Assembly (NCBI RefSeq): GCF_002917925.1
Contig: NZ_PPFE01000009.1
Coordinates: 106,726 to 170,725, forward strand
Direction of reading: 5' to 3'
Length of the DNA: 64,000 nt
From: Roseovarius confluentis
GTDB lineage: Bacteria > Pseudomonadota > Alphaproteobacteria > Rhodobacterales > Rhodobacteraceae
Below the pieces are notes generated by a model. The model was not told the origin of the DNA, did no database searches, and saw only the letters and a program-made list of their open reading frames with translations. Shown here in pieces: positions 1 to 8,988 of the stretch; the first letter of the stretch is position 1, and every line of letters starts with the position of its first letter. Both the position numbers and the translations under genes were made by a program.

Positions 1-524
1 GCGAGAAAGGCAAGGTACGGGCGCATCTCGGGCAGGATCGTCTCGCTGGCCACCAGTTTCTCGCGCATGGCACGCGACCCATAGAGCGCCGCGATCCGCG
101 TAGGATAATCCGTGGCCTGCCGCTCGCCTGCCTGCCACAGCGCGAAATGCGTCTGCAATTGCAGGAACGGCTTACGCGAACGCAGGAACATCTCGGCAAG
201 CCGGTTGCCTTCGCTTGCCTCTACCGCCAGCCAGCTGCGCCCAAACCGGGTCTTGCCCGACATATCGCGAAAAAGCGTCCGGCGCGCATCCGGCTCCAAC
301 CCCATGCGATAGGGCGACGGACCGCGATCCATCGTCTCGATCCGGGCCAGCAGGATACGCGCATCGCTGTGCCCTTCGCGGGCCAGCTGCGCCAGAAGCG
401 GCAGGCTCTGGGAATCGTCGCCCGAAAGCCAAAGCGCCACCGCTTCGTCGAATGCGGCCTGCGCGAAAGCGGCCCCGACCCAAAGCCAGAGCATCACAAT
501 TGCTGCGCATGTTCCCCTGATCAT
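1..524 (-). CDS. Secreted hypothetical protein, 3' part cut by window edge
   Basis: The reading frame opens with ATG at 524 and stays open to the left edge, so about 174 N-terminal residues are visible and the end is missing. A GGAGGGG ribosome site lies about eight bases upstream. The first 22 residues are a signal peptide (hydrophobic IVMLWLWVGAAF, then AFAQA), so the product should be periplasmic or outer-membrane. The next part (ALWLSGDDSQSLPLLAQLAREGHSDARILLARI) reads like a Sel1/TPR-type helical repeat (A/L/G spacing), but I cannot name a family. It lies 33 bases downstream of ribD on the same strand and may be the last gene of nrdR-ribD. The gene is well supported; its function is unknown. 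Confidence 0.75.
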   Translation of the reverse strand, partial: MIRGTCAAIVMLWLWVGAAFAQAAFDEAVALWLSGDDSQSLPLLAQLAREGHSDARILLARIETMDRGPSPYRMGLEPDARRTLFRDMSGKTRFGRSWLAVEASEGNRLAEMFLRSRKPFLQLQTHFALWQAGERQATDYPTRIAALYGSRAMREKLVASETILPEMRPYLAFL

Positions 525-557
525 TCCCGGCCCCTCCTTCGCCGGACCGCCTTCATT

Positions 558-1670
558 CTATAGGCCCAGGGCCATCTGTCCTGCAACCCAGACGTGCAAA
601 ACATCTTCACCCAACGCCTTTTGTTCGACAAGGTCGAAGCGCCTCGCCCCGTCCAGCCGATCAAGCCCCAGCGCTCCAATCCCCGGAAGGCCCTCGGCCC
701 CCATCGCAAATCCTGCCGTGATCCCGGCCATCCGATCTACCAGCCCTTCCGCCAAGAGCGATGCCGACAGCGCCCCGCCGCCTTCGCAGAAAACCCGGGT
801 CAGCCCACGCCGCCCCAGCTGGTTCAGGACAGAGCCCATATCCAGCTGCCGTCCCGATAATCCGCAGGGCACCATCTCGGCGCCAAGCCCCCGCCAAGCC
901 TCGACCAGCGCGGCATCCGCATCGGGGCCGTGGCACATCCAGACCGGCACCTCCGATGCTGTCCGCGCCAGCACCGACATCAACGGCACATCCAGCCTGC
1001 GCGACACCACCACGCGCACTGGCTGATGGTCGACCCCCATGTCGCGCACCGTCAGCGATGGATCGTCCGCGCGCGCCGTACCCGCGCCGACCATGACGGC
1101 GTCGTGACGCGCCCGCGCAGCATGCACCCAGCGCCGCGCCTGCGGTCCGGTGATCCACTGGCTGTGCCCGCTGGCGGTGGCGATCCGCCCGTCAAACGAC
1201 GTTGCCAGCTTCAGCGTCACTTCAGGGCGCCCCCGCGTCATCCGGCTCAGAAACCCGCCAAGGTCATACTGTGCCTCCGCCGCGCAATTTCCGATCTCGA
1301 CCGTGATCCCGGCCTCACGCAGCGCCGCAAAGCCCCGGCCCGAGACCCTCGGATCGGGGTCGCCAATGGCCACCACCACACGTGCGATCCGGGCCGCTAT
1401 GATGGCGTCGGTGCAGGGTGGTGTCCGTCCGTGATGGGCGCAAGGCTCTAGGCTGACATAGGCCGTGGCCCCCTCGGCCGCCGCGCCGGCCTGTTCAAGC
1501 GCGATACGCTCGGCATGCGGCCGCCCGCCAAGGCCCGTCGTGCCGCGCCCCACAATGCGCCCATCCTTGACGATCACGCAGCCCACGGCAGGGTTGGGCC
1601 AGGTCCGGCCCAGCCCGCGACGCCCAAGGCCCAATGCCAGCCTTAGAAAGCGGATGTCGTCCGAGCTCAC
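558..1670 (-). CDS. ribD: Bifunctional riboflavin biosynthesis protein RibD
   Basis: RibD carries out the deamination and then the side-chain reduction of the pyrimidine intermediate in riboflavin synthesis, in the cytoplasm. The N-terminal deaminase domain (about residues 1-145) shows the zinc site HAE at 52-54 and EPC...PPC with cysteines 77 and 86. The C-terminal reductase domain (about 150-370) begins with the typical [14 protein letters not shown]. At 370 residues it is full length. The start is GTG at 1670, overlapping the nrdR stop in a GTGA junction, which implies translational coupling. nrdR next to ribD is a common alphaproteobacterial arrangement. Confidence 0.96.
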   Translation of the reverse strand: MSSDDIRFLRLALGLGRRGLGRTWPNPAVGCVIVKDGRIVGRGTTGLGGRPHAERIALEQAGAAAEGATAYVSLEPCAHHGRTPPCTDAIIAARIARVVVAIGDPDPRVSGRGFAALREAGITVEIGNCAAEAQYDLGGFLSRMTRGRPEVTLKLATSFDGRIATASGHSQWITGPQARRWVHAARARHDAVMVGAGTARADDPSLTVRDMGVDHQPVRVVVSRRLDVPLMSVLARTASEVPVWMCHGPDADAALVEAWRGLGAEMVPCGLSGRQLDMGSVLNQLGRRGLTRVFCEGGGALSASLLAEGLVDRMAGITAGFAMGAEGLPGIGALGLDRLDGARRFDLVEQKALGEDVLHVWVAGQMALGL

Positions 1671-2143
1671 GTCTCTCCGGGCTCTTCCACAGCACCCGGC
1701 CGCAACTCGCTGACGAACTTGTCGAAATCGTCTGCCGCCTGGAAGTTCTTGTAAACGCTGGCAAAGCGGACATAGGCCACGGTGTCGATCCGCGCCAGGC
1801 TTTCCATCACGATCTCGCCTACCGTCTTTGACGGAATATCCGTCTCGCCAAGGCTTTCCAGCCGTCGCACTATGCCGGAAATCATCTGCTCCACCCGCTC
1901 CGGCTCGACCGGGCGTTTCTGCAAGGCGATCCGGATCGACCGTTCCAGCTTGTCGCGGTCGAAATCCTCGCGCCGGCCGTTCGTTTTCACGACCACCAGG
2001 TCGCGCAATTGCACGCGTTCATAGGTGGTGAACCGACCACCACAGGCCGGGCAAAACCGCCGCCGCCGGATCGAAACGTGATCCTCTGCGGGGCGTGAGT
2101 CCTTCACTTGAGTGTCGATATTTCCGCAAAACGGGCAGCGCAT
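1667..2143 (-). CDS. nrdR: Transcriptional repressor NrdR
   Basis: NrdR is a nucleotide-sensing repressor of ribonucleotide reductase genes. The 158-residue protein shows the N-terminal zinc ribbon (cysteines 3, 6, 31 and 34 in CPFC and CPAC) followed by the ATP-cone domain (about 47-137, starting [14 protein letters not shown]). This is the normal family length. It is the first gene of an nrdR-ribD unit and overlaps ribD by four bases. A perfect DnaA-box sequence lies about 55 bases upstream of its start (separate entry). Confidence 0.97.
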   Translation of the reverse strand: MRCPFCGNIDTQVKDSRPAEDHVSIRRRRFCPACGGRFTTYERVQLRDLVVVKTNGRREDFDRDKLERSIRIALQKRPVEPERVEQMISGIVRRLESLGETDIPSKTVGEIVMESLARIDTVAYVRFASVYKNFQAADDFDKFVSELRPGAVEEPGET

Positions 2144-2196
2144 CGGCCGGTCCCCTTTTCTTCTCTGCCTCTGATGGTCATGGGTCTATTGCCCAG

Positions 2197-2205
2197 TTAT
2201 CCACA
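2197..2205 (+). promoter_or_regulatory. DnaA-box-like site upstream of nrdR
   Basis: TTATCCACA on the plus strand matches the strict DnaA-box consensus. It lies between nrdR (minus, start 2143) and the short-chain dehydrogenase (plus, start 2372), next to a TATAGT motif that could be a -10 element for nrdR. The match is seen directly; binding by DnaA is inference from one nine-base site. Confidence 0.35.
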
Positions 2206-2371
2206 GCCACTATAGGGCAGCCGCAAAGTTTTGGGTAGAGGGCAAATTCAGTCGCAACATCGAGCGTAGTTCTAGGCCTTTGTTGCTGCGACGAAGCGCC
2301 CGGGGAACGCTTGCCGGATTGTTTCGTTGCCGCTCCAGCGAAAGATAGAAACCCAACTCAAAAGGATCATC

Positions 2372-3049
2372 ATGACCCGCAAAACACTCTTTATCACCGG
2401 CGCCTCAACCGGCATCGGCGCTGAAACGGCCCGCAAGGCCGTCGAATCCGGCTGGAACGTCGCGCTCTTCGCCCGCAGCAAGGACAAGCTCGAAGCACTG
2501 GCATCGGAGCTTGGCGACGACCACACTCTTGCCTTGGCCGGCGACGTCACGGACATGAAAGAACTGAAAAACGCCATCGACAGCGCCACCGATCATTTCG
2601 GTGGCCTCGACGCCGTGTTCGCCAATGCCGGGCGCGGGCTCGACACGCCGGGCGTTGAAAACGGCGATCCCGACGAGTGGCGCAAGATGCTCGATCTCAA
2701 CATCAACGGGCTGCTCTACACCATCAAAGCCGCTTTCCCGCATCTGCAAAAATCCAAGGGACACGCCGTGCTCACCGGCTCGGTGGCGGGCAAGATCAAT
2801 CTGCCCGGCTCGATCTACGGTGCCTCCAAGTGGTTCGTCCAGGGCTTCGCCGGCAACCTCAGCCAGGAAATGCGCGAATGGGGCGGCCGTTGCACCGTGA
2901 TCTGCCCCGGCATGGTGGACACGCCATTCTTCGACGAAGCCAAACCCGACAAGTTGAAGCCCGAAGATATCGCCAGCGCCGTGGTCTTTGCCCTCGACCA
3001 GCCCCAACGCGCCGATGTGCGAGAAATGGTCGTTATGCCCACGGGCTGA
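2372..3049 (+). CDS. Short-chain dehydrogenase/reductase (SDR family)
   Basis: A classical SDR of 225 residues, presumably a cytoplasmic NAD(P)-dependent alcohol/ketone oxidoreductase. It shows the cofactor motif TGASTGIG (9-16), NAG at 85-87, the catalytic serine in TGSVAG (about 137) and YGASK with Tyr149 and Lys153. The start at 2372 is chosen because AAAGG lies seven bases upstream and the SDR fold begins at once; an ATG 45 bases further upstream would add a non-conserved tail. The substrate is not readable. It converges with the YjbQ gene, so it is probably a single-gene unit. Confidence 0.9.
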   Translation: MTRKTLFITGASTGIGAETARKAVESGWNVALFARSKDKLEALASELGDDHTLALAGDVTDMKELKNAIDSATDHFGGLDAVFANAGRGLDTPGVENGDPDEWRKMLDLNINGLLYTIKAAFPHLQKSKGHAVLTGSVAGKINLPGSIYGASKWFVQGFAGNLSQEMREWGGRCTVICPGMVDTPFFDEAKPDKLKPEDIASAVVFALDQPQRADVREMVVMPTG

Positions 3050-3063
3050 GGCTCGGGCCTGAC

Positions 3064-3480
3064 TTAGGCCAGGTGCGCCGCCACTTTGCGGGTGTGCGGC
3101 GCATCTCGATGCTCGAAGACGTAAATACCCTGCCACGTGCCTAGTACGAGCCGCCCGTCGCTCACGGGAATCGCCAGGCTCACCGGCATCATGGCGGCCT
3201 TTATATGCGCGGGCATGTCATCCGGTCCTTCATAGGTGTGCGTCAGATATGACATGGACGGATCGCTCGTCGGCGGCACCAGCCGCGCAAAATAATTCCG
3301 CAAATCGGTCTGCACCTCGGGATCCGCATTTTCCTGGATCAACAGGCTGGCCGAGGTGTGGCGGACAAACAGCGTCAAAAGCCCGTGTTGCACGTTCTGC
3401 TTGGCGATCCAGCCGGTGACATCTCGGGTGAAGTCATAAAGACCCTGCCCGCGCGTCTTGATTTCAAATTCCGTCTGCAT
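3064..3480 (-). CDS. YjbQ / UPF0047 family protein
   Basis: A 138-residue protein of the YjbQ (UPF0047) family, annotated elsewhere as secondary thiamine-phosphate synthase enzyme. The family hallmarks are present: GLLTLFVRHTSASLLIQENAD (about 34-54), the metal-binding H in YLTHTYEGPDDMPAH (about 78-92), and the C-terminal LGTWQGIYVFEHR. The protein covers the whole family length. It is convergent with the SDR gene and divergent from dodecin. The exact physiological role of YjbQ proteins is not settled. Confidence 0.93.
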   Translation of the reverse strand: MQTEFEIKTRGQGLYDFTRDVTGWIAKQNVQHGLLTLFVRHTSASLLIQENADPEVQTDLRNYFARLVPPTSDPSMSYLTHTYEGPDDMPAHIKAAMMPVSLAIPVSDGRLVLGTWQGIYVFEHRDAPHTRKVAAHLA

Positions 3481-3585
3481 GTTCGAGATTTACCGTCACG
3501 GTGCTGATGACACCAGCCCCGGAAACGCAGGAACCTGAGCGGAACCCCAGACGTTTTAAGAATGGACGGGGAAAGGAGGACTGCA

Positions 3586-3789
3586 ATGTCTATCGCAAGA
3601 GTGACCGAAATTTCCGCAACCTCGACCGACAGCTTTGATGATGCCGTTAAGCAAGGCATTCAGCGCGCGTCCAAAACGCTGCGCAACATCGAAGGTGCAT
3701 GGGTAAAGGATTCGAACGTCAAGGTTGCAAACGGAAACGTCTCGGAATTCCGCGTAAATCTCGCCGTGACGTTTCTGCTTGACGATTGA
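3586..3789 (+). CDS. Dodecin (flavin-storage protein)
   Basis: A 67-residue dodecin, a small flavin-binding protein that assembles as a hollow dodecamer and buffers free FMN/riboflavin. The fold-defining stretches ISATSTDSFDDAV, GIQRASKTLRNIEGAWV and FRVNLAVTFLLDD are all present, including the tryptophan that stacks on the flavin. The start at 3586 has AAAGGAGGA five bases upstream, which rules out the earlier in-frame ATG at 3562. It is followed by a strong terminator, so it is a single-gene transcript. Confidence 0.95.
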   Translation: MSIARVTEISATSTDSFDDAVKQGIQRASKTLRNIEGAWVKDSNVKVANGNVSEFRVNLAVTFLLDD

Positions 3790-3848
3790 CCCGTCGTGAA
3801 AGCTGGCTCTAGTTGGAAAGAGCCGTTCAGATGTGGGAAGAAATGCGC

Positions 3849-3880
3849 AGACCCCTTGGTTGAGGCCAAGGGGTCTTTTG
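3849..3880 (+). terminator. Rho-independent terminator after dodecin
   Basis: An 11-bp perfect stem (AGACCCCTTGG, 3849-3859, with CCAAGGGGTCT, 3866-3876) around a six-base loop is followed by TTTTG on the plus strand. It lies 60 bases past the dodecin stop. Confidence 0.85.
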
Positions 3881-3899
3881 TTGGGCGATGACAGAAAAC

Positions 3900-3928
3900 A
3901 AATGAAAACGACGCCTTCCGGCGCCGTT
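3900..3928 (-). terminator. Rho-independent terminator after rpoD
   Basis: Read on the minus strand, ACGGCGCC-GGAA-GGCGTCGT forms an eight-pair stem with one G-U pair, followed by TTTTCATTTG. It lies 30 bases past the rpoD stop and faces the dodecin terminator. Confidence 0.75.
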
Positions 3929-3957
3929 CAATGTCATTGGGTGAATAGCCTCACGGC

Positions 3958-5949
<1,992 letters not shown>

Positions 5950-5977
5950 TCAGCTCTCCTGATCCCATCTGGGTGAA

Positions 5978-6021
5978 GGTGATTCGCTAAACCGAATCAA
6001 CATGGCGACGGGGTGATTCGC
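5978..6021. promoter_or_regulatory. GANTC-rich repeat cluster upstream of rpoD
   Basis: Three GANTC sites occur within 40 bases: GATTC at 5981, GAATC at 5994 and GATTC at 6015. The first two form a perfect inverted repeat GATTCG-N6-CGAATC, and GGTGATTCGC is repeated directly at 5978 and 6012. GANTC is the target of the CcrM cell-cycle methylase in alphaproteobacteria. The repeats lie in the rpoD upstream region. A regulatory role is inference. Confidence 0.45.
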
Positions 6022-6062
6022 AAACCCTTAACCCCTGATTGCTTAAGATAACATTCAAAGCG

Positions 6063-8015
6063 TTACCCGTCAGACCCTTTGTTGAACCCGATCTGATCCA
6101 GCAACGCATCGAATCGCTCTCTCTCTGCGCGGCTGACCGGGGCACCGTTTTGGCCCCGCTCATATTCCGTCTTGTCTTCCTGCTGGCTGGTCCATGCCCG
6201 GTTACGGGCCTGTGCTGCCTCGTTCAGCCGCCATGTCACGGCTTCATCGGCAACACCAGCAATGTCCTGCTCGGCTTCGCGGATTTCGGCCGCCAAACCG
6301 CGGTCTGCCTCCAGCTTCGCCAGTGTTTCGCCAACGGTCATGCGGGCAAGCTCCGCATCCCCCGGGCGCCGCACAGCAGGAACTAACGCGACATGGGGCA
6401 GCGACAACAGTTTTTCAACCACGTTGAGGCCGAGTCTTTCCGACAATTCGGATTCCAGCGTGCCGGTGCCGCCGGGCTGATGAAAAAGAAGCGCATCGCG
6501 GATCTGTCCGTGATGCGGCGGCTCGCATTGCAGGCGATCCAGGTCGACCTCGAACTCCGGCAGGATCTCGGGATTTCGGATCAGCGTGGCCAGAACCACC
6601 GCCTCTCGCAGATGGGTCTGCGCCGCATCGCCGGAGGCCACCAGCAGCGAGGATTTCGTCGTCGCCCGCACCGGCTCGATCTTCTGCCACTTGCCATCCC
6701 GCGCCGCAAATCCGCCGCCGCTCTTGGGCTTCGGCCGGAACAACTGCCAGCGCAGGTCCTTGATCGCCTGTCCGTAGTGGCTGCGCAGGCTTGGGTCGCG
6801 GATTGTCATGATCTTCTCGCGCAGCGCCTTGTCCAGCGCCGCCTTGCGCTCGGGACTGTCGAAATCACGCCCCTCCGTCTCGCGCTGCCACAGCAGGTCG
6901 ACCATCGGCATGGCCTTGTCCAGCAGCGCCTGAACGGCACTCGCCCCCTCGGCCCGCAAGAGGTCATCGGGGTCCTGCCCCTCTGGCATCAGCACGAAGC
7001 GCAGCGACTTGCCCGCCTCCAGCAACGGCAGCGCCAGGTCGATCACCCGGTAGGCCGCGCGCAGCCCCGCCGTGTCGCCATCCAGCGCCACGATCGGCTC
7101 TTCCGCGATGCGCCACAGCATGGCTAGTTGGTGTTCCGTCACCGCCGTGCCCAAGGGCGCCACCGATGCGCCGAACCCCGCCTCGGCCAGCGCGATCACG
7201 TCCATGTAGCCCTCTGCCACGATCAGCGGCTGCCCCTTGCCCGCCGCCTCGCGCGCAGGTCCGTGATGATAAAGAGTTCGCGACTTGTCGAAAAGCTCGG
7301 TTTCCGGGCTGTTGAGGTATTTCGCGTTGTCATCCGGATCCATCGCCCGCCCGCCGAAGGCGATGCAACGCCCCCGCGGGTCGCGGATCGGGAACATGAT
7401 CCTGTTGCGGAACGTGTCATAGGGCTTGCCGCCCTTGTTGCTCGGCTTGGCCAGCCCGCAGCGCAGGATCAGGTCGTCCTCGACGCCCTTGCCTGTCAGG
7501 TGGTCCCACAGATCCTTCCACGCGTCGGCAGCAAACCCGATATCATAACGGTCCTGCGCCGCCTCATCCAGGCCGCGCCCCGCCAAGTAGTCGCGCGCCG
7601 CGCCCCCCGCCCCGGCCTTCAGCATCAGGCGGAAATGGCGCACCGCCATCTCCATCACCTCTACCAGCTGCGTGCGCCGGTCGGCCTTGGCCTGGGCTTG
7701 AGGGTCGCGCTCGGGCACGGTCATTCCGGCCTCTTGCGCCAGGATCTTTACCGCCTCCATGAACTCCACGTTCTCGGTCTCGCGCACAAAGGAAATGGCG
7801 TCGCCCTTCGCGTGACAGCCGAAGCAATAGTAATAGCCCTTGCGATCATCGACGTGAAAGCTGGCCGTCTTTTCGTGGTGGAAAGGGCAAGGTGCCCACA
7901 TGTCGCCCTTGCCCTGGTTGGACTTGCGGTTGTCCCACATGACCTTGCGCCCCACCACCTGCACGAGGGAGGTGCGGGTGCGCAGCTCGTCAAGGAATCC
8001 GGGTGGCAGGCTCAT
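6063..8015 (-). CDS. dnaG: DNA primase DnaG
   Basis: Primase makes the RNA primers for replication. The CHC2 zinc-binding domain is at the N-terminus (Cys43, His46, Cys64, Cys67 in CPFH and CFGC). The catalytic TOPRIM region follows at about residues 250-345 (LIVAEGYMDVIAL and VALDGDTAG), then a DnaB-interaction tail. The start is set at ATG 8015 (MSLPPGFLDELR), which I believe is how related DnaG proteins begin. A TTG six codons upstream (8033) is the alternative. About 650 residues is normal for the family. It is transcribed toward rpoD. Confidence 0.96.
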   Translation of the reverse strand: MSLPPGFLDELRTRTSLVQVVGRKVMWDNRKSNQGKGDMWAPCPFHHEKTASFHVDDRKGYYYCFGCHAKGDAISFVRETENVEFMEAVKILAQEAGMTVPERDPQAQAKADRRTQLVEVMEMAVRHFRLMLKAGAGGAARDYLAGRGLDEAAQDRYDIGFAADAWKDLWDHLTGKGVEDDLILRCGLAKPSNKGGKPYDTFRNRIMFPIRDPRGRCIAFGGRAMDPDDNAKYLNSPETELFDKSRTLYHHGPAREAAGKGQPLIVAEGYMDVIALAEAGFGASVAPLGTAVTEHQLAMLWRIAEEPIVALDGDTAGLRAAYRVIDLALPLLEAGKSLRFVLMPEGQDPDDLLRAEGASAVQALLDKAMPMVDLLWQRETEGRDFDSPERKAALDKALREKIMTIRDPSLRSHYGQAIKDLRWQLFRPKPKSGGGFAARDGKWQKIEPVRATTKSSLLVASGDAAQTHLREAVVLATLIRNPEILPEFEVDLDRLQCEPPHHGQIRDALLFHQPGGTGTLESELSERLGLNVVEKLLSLPHVALVPAVRRPGDAELARMTVGETLAKLEADRGLAAEIREAEQDIAGVADEAVTWRLNEAAQARNRAWTSQQEDKTEYERGQNGAPVSRAERERFDALLDQIGFNKGSDG

Positions 8016-8065
8016 CCCTGTAATATGGTCCAACCGAATGCCCGCGCCAAGGCGGTTTGCACGAT

Positions 8066-8395
8066 TTAGGGCTGGAACCCCAGACAGCCTTCGCGATAGC
8101 GCTCTGTCACGACGCGGGCCGCATCCGGCTTGCCCATTTCCTGTGCGTCGATCGTGAACACCCAGTCCACCAGCGGCGGCACCATGGGCGTCAGCCGGGC
8201 CTCCACCTTGGCGGCACCGCTGGTCAGCTCTCGCTTGATGCGCTCAGCGTCCTTGCCGGCCTTTCGCTCGGCCGCGGCAATCCCGACGACCTTCGCGGTC
8301 TCGGTGCATATGACCGTCTTGTCCACCGCCGCCACGACCGACATCGGCACCGCGAGGCATAGCGCCCCGGCCATCCACAATATCCTGCCAAACAT
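8066..8395 (-). CDS. Small secreted hypothetical protein
   Basis: A 109-residue protein with a clear signal peptide (MFGRILWMAGALCLAV...VVAA), so exported to the periplasm. The start at 8395 is supported by AAAGGA eight bases upstream; the longer frame would put 15 odd residues before the signal peptide. Two cysteines in the mature part (in VICTE and EGCLGF) could form a disulfide. No family recognised. It lies 41 bases downstream of soxG on the same strand and may be co-transcribed with the sarcosine oxidase genes, though nothing in it suggests a role in that pathway. Confidence 0.75.
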   Translation of the reverse strand: MFGRILWMAGALCLAVPMSVVAAVDKTVICTETAKVVGIAAAERKAGKDAERIKRELTSGAAKVEARLTPMVPPLVDWVFTIDAQEMGKPDAARVVTERYREGCLGFQP

Positions 8396-8436
8396 CGCCC
8401 GTCCTTTCGGCCACCCCCGGTACAGGCCCAACTCTG

Positions 8437-8988
8437 TCAACGCGCCGCCCGCACGGCAACCCCTTCCAGCGCCGTGCCAAGCTCATGCACCAGCGTCCGC
8501 GAAAAGGCCCGAAAGACCATAAGAAGAAACGTCGCCTCACCCGTGCGCGTCAGCGAGGCCGCCATATGCGCCACTTCCGTCCGCGCCGTGTGCCCCACTC
8601 CGAACACCCCGGTCCGCAGGTCTACCGGCGTCAGCCGCGCCAGCGCCTCGGCGGCCCTGTCGCCCTCGATCTCGACAGCCGCCCACGCATCGCTTTGATC
8701 CACCAGCGCCGCATGAACCGACAGTCCCTCACCCGGCTCCACACCGATCAGCAGGGCCTGCGTGCGCCCGAACCACATCACACCGCGCTCCGTCGTTCCT
8801 GTCATTCGCCCCGCGTCGGGCCAGCGCAGCCCATGCCCGGCCTCCAGCGCGCCCGAAAGCGCGTCATCCGCGCCGCGATAGGGCATGACAAGTGTCAGCG
8901 CGCCAAGGTCGACCTCGCGCAGCGCGACACCGCCGATCCTTGTCGGCATCATTCCGTCCATCGGGCTCTGCGCCGTCAGCTCACCCAC
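8437..8988 (-). CDS. soxG: Sarcosine oxidase gamma subunit
   Basis: The small gamma subunit of heterotetrameric sarcosine oxidase, a GcvT-like beta-rich protein of 183 residues (KEGG-type arrangement soxB-soxD-soxA-soxG). The motif run FGRTQALLIGVEPGEGL, then DQSDAWAAVEIEGDRAAEALARLTPVDL, is typical of the family. The start is GTG at 8988, which overlaps the soxA stop by eight bases and has GGAGGG eight bases upstream; an earlier ATG at 9027 lies further inside soxA. It is the last sox gene of the operon. Confidence 0.9.
   Translation of the reverse strand: MGELTAQSPMDGMMPTRIGGVALREVDLGALTLVMPYRGADDALSGALEAGHGLRWPDAGRMTGTTERGVMWFGRTQALLIGVEPGEGLSVHAALVDQSDAWAAVEIEGDRAAEALARLTPVDLRTGVFGVGHTARTEVAHMAASLTRTGEATFLLMVFRAFSRTLVHELGTALEGVAVRAAR

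Noticed and set aside
6027..6050. TTAA pair near rpoD/dnaG considered as CtrA box
   Set aside because: The two TTAA are separated by 11 bases, not 7, so the consensus is not met.
7128..8069. 313-codon ORF opposite dnaG
   Set aside because: Antisense shadow of dnaG; Arg/His/Leu-rich and no family.
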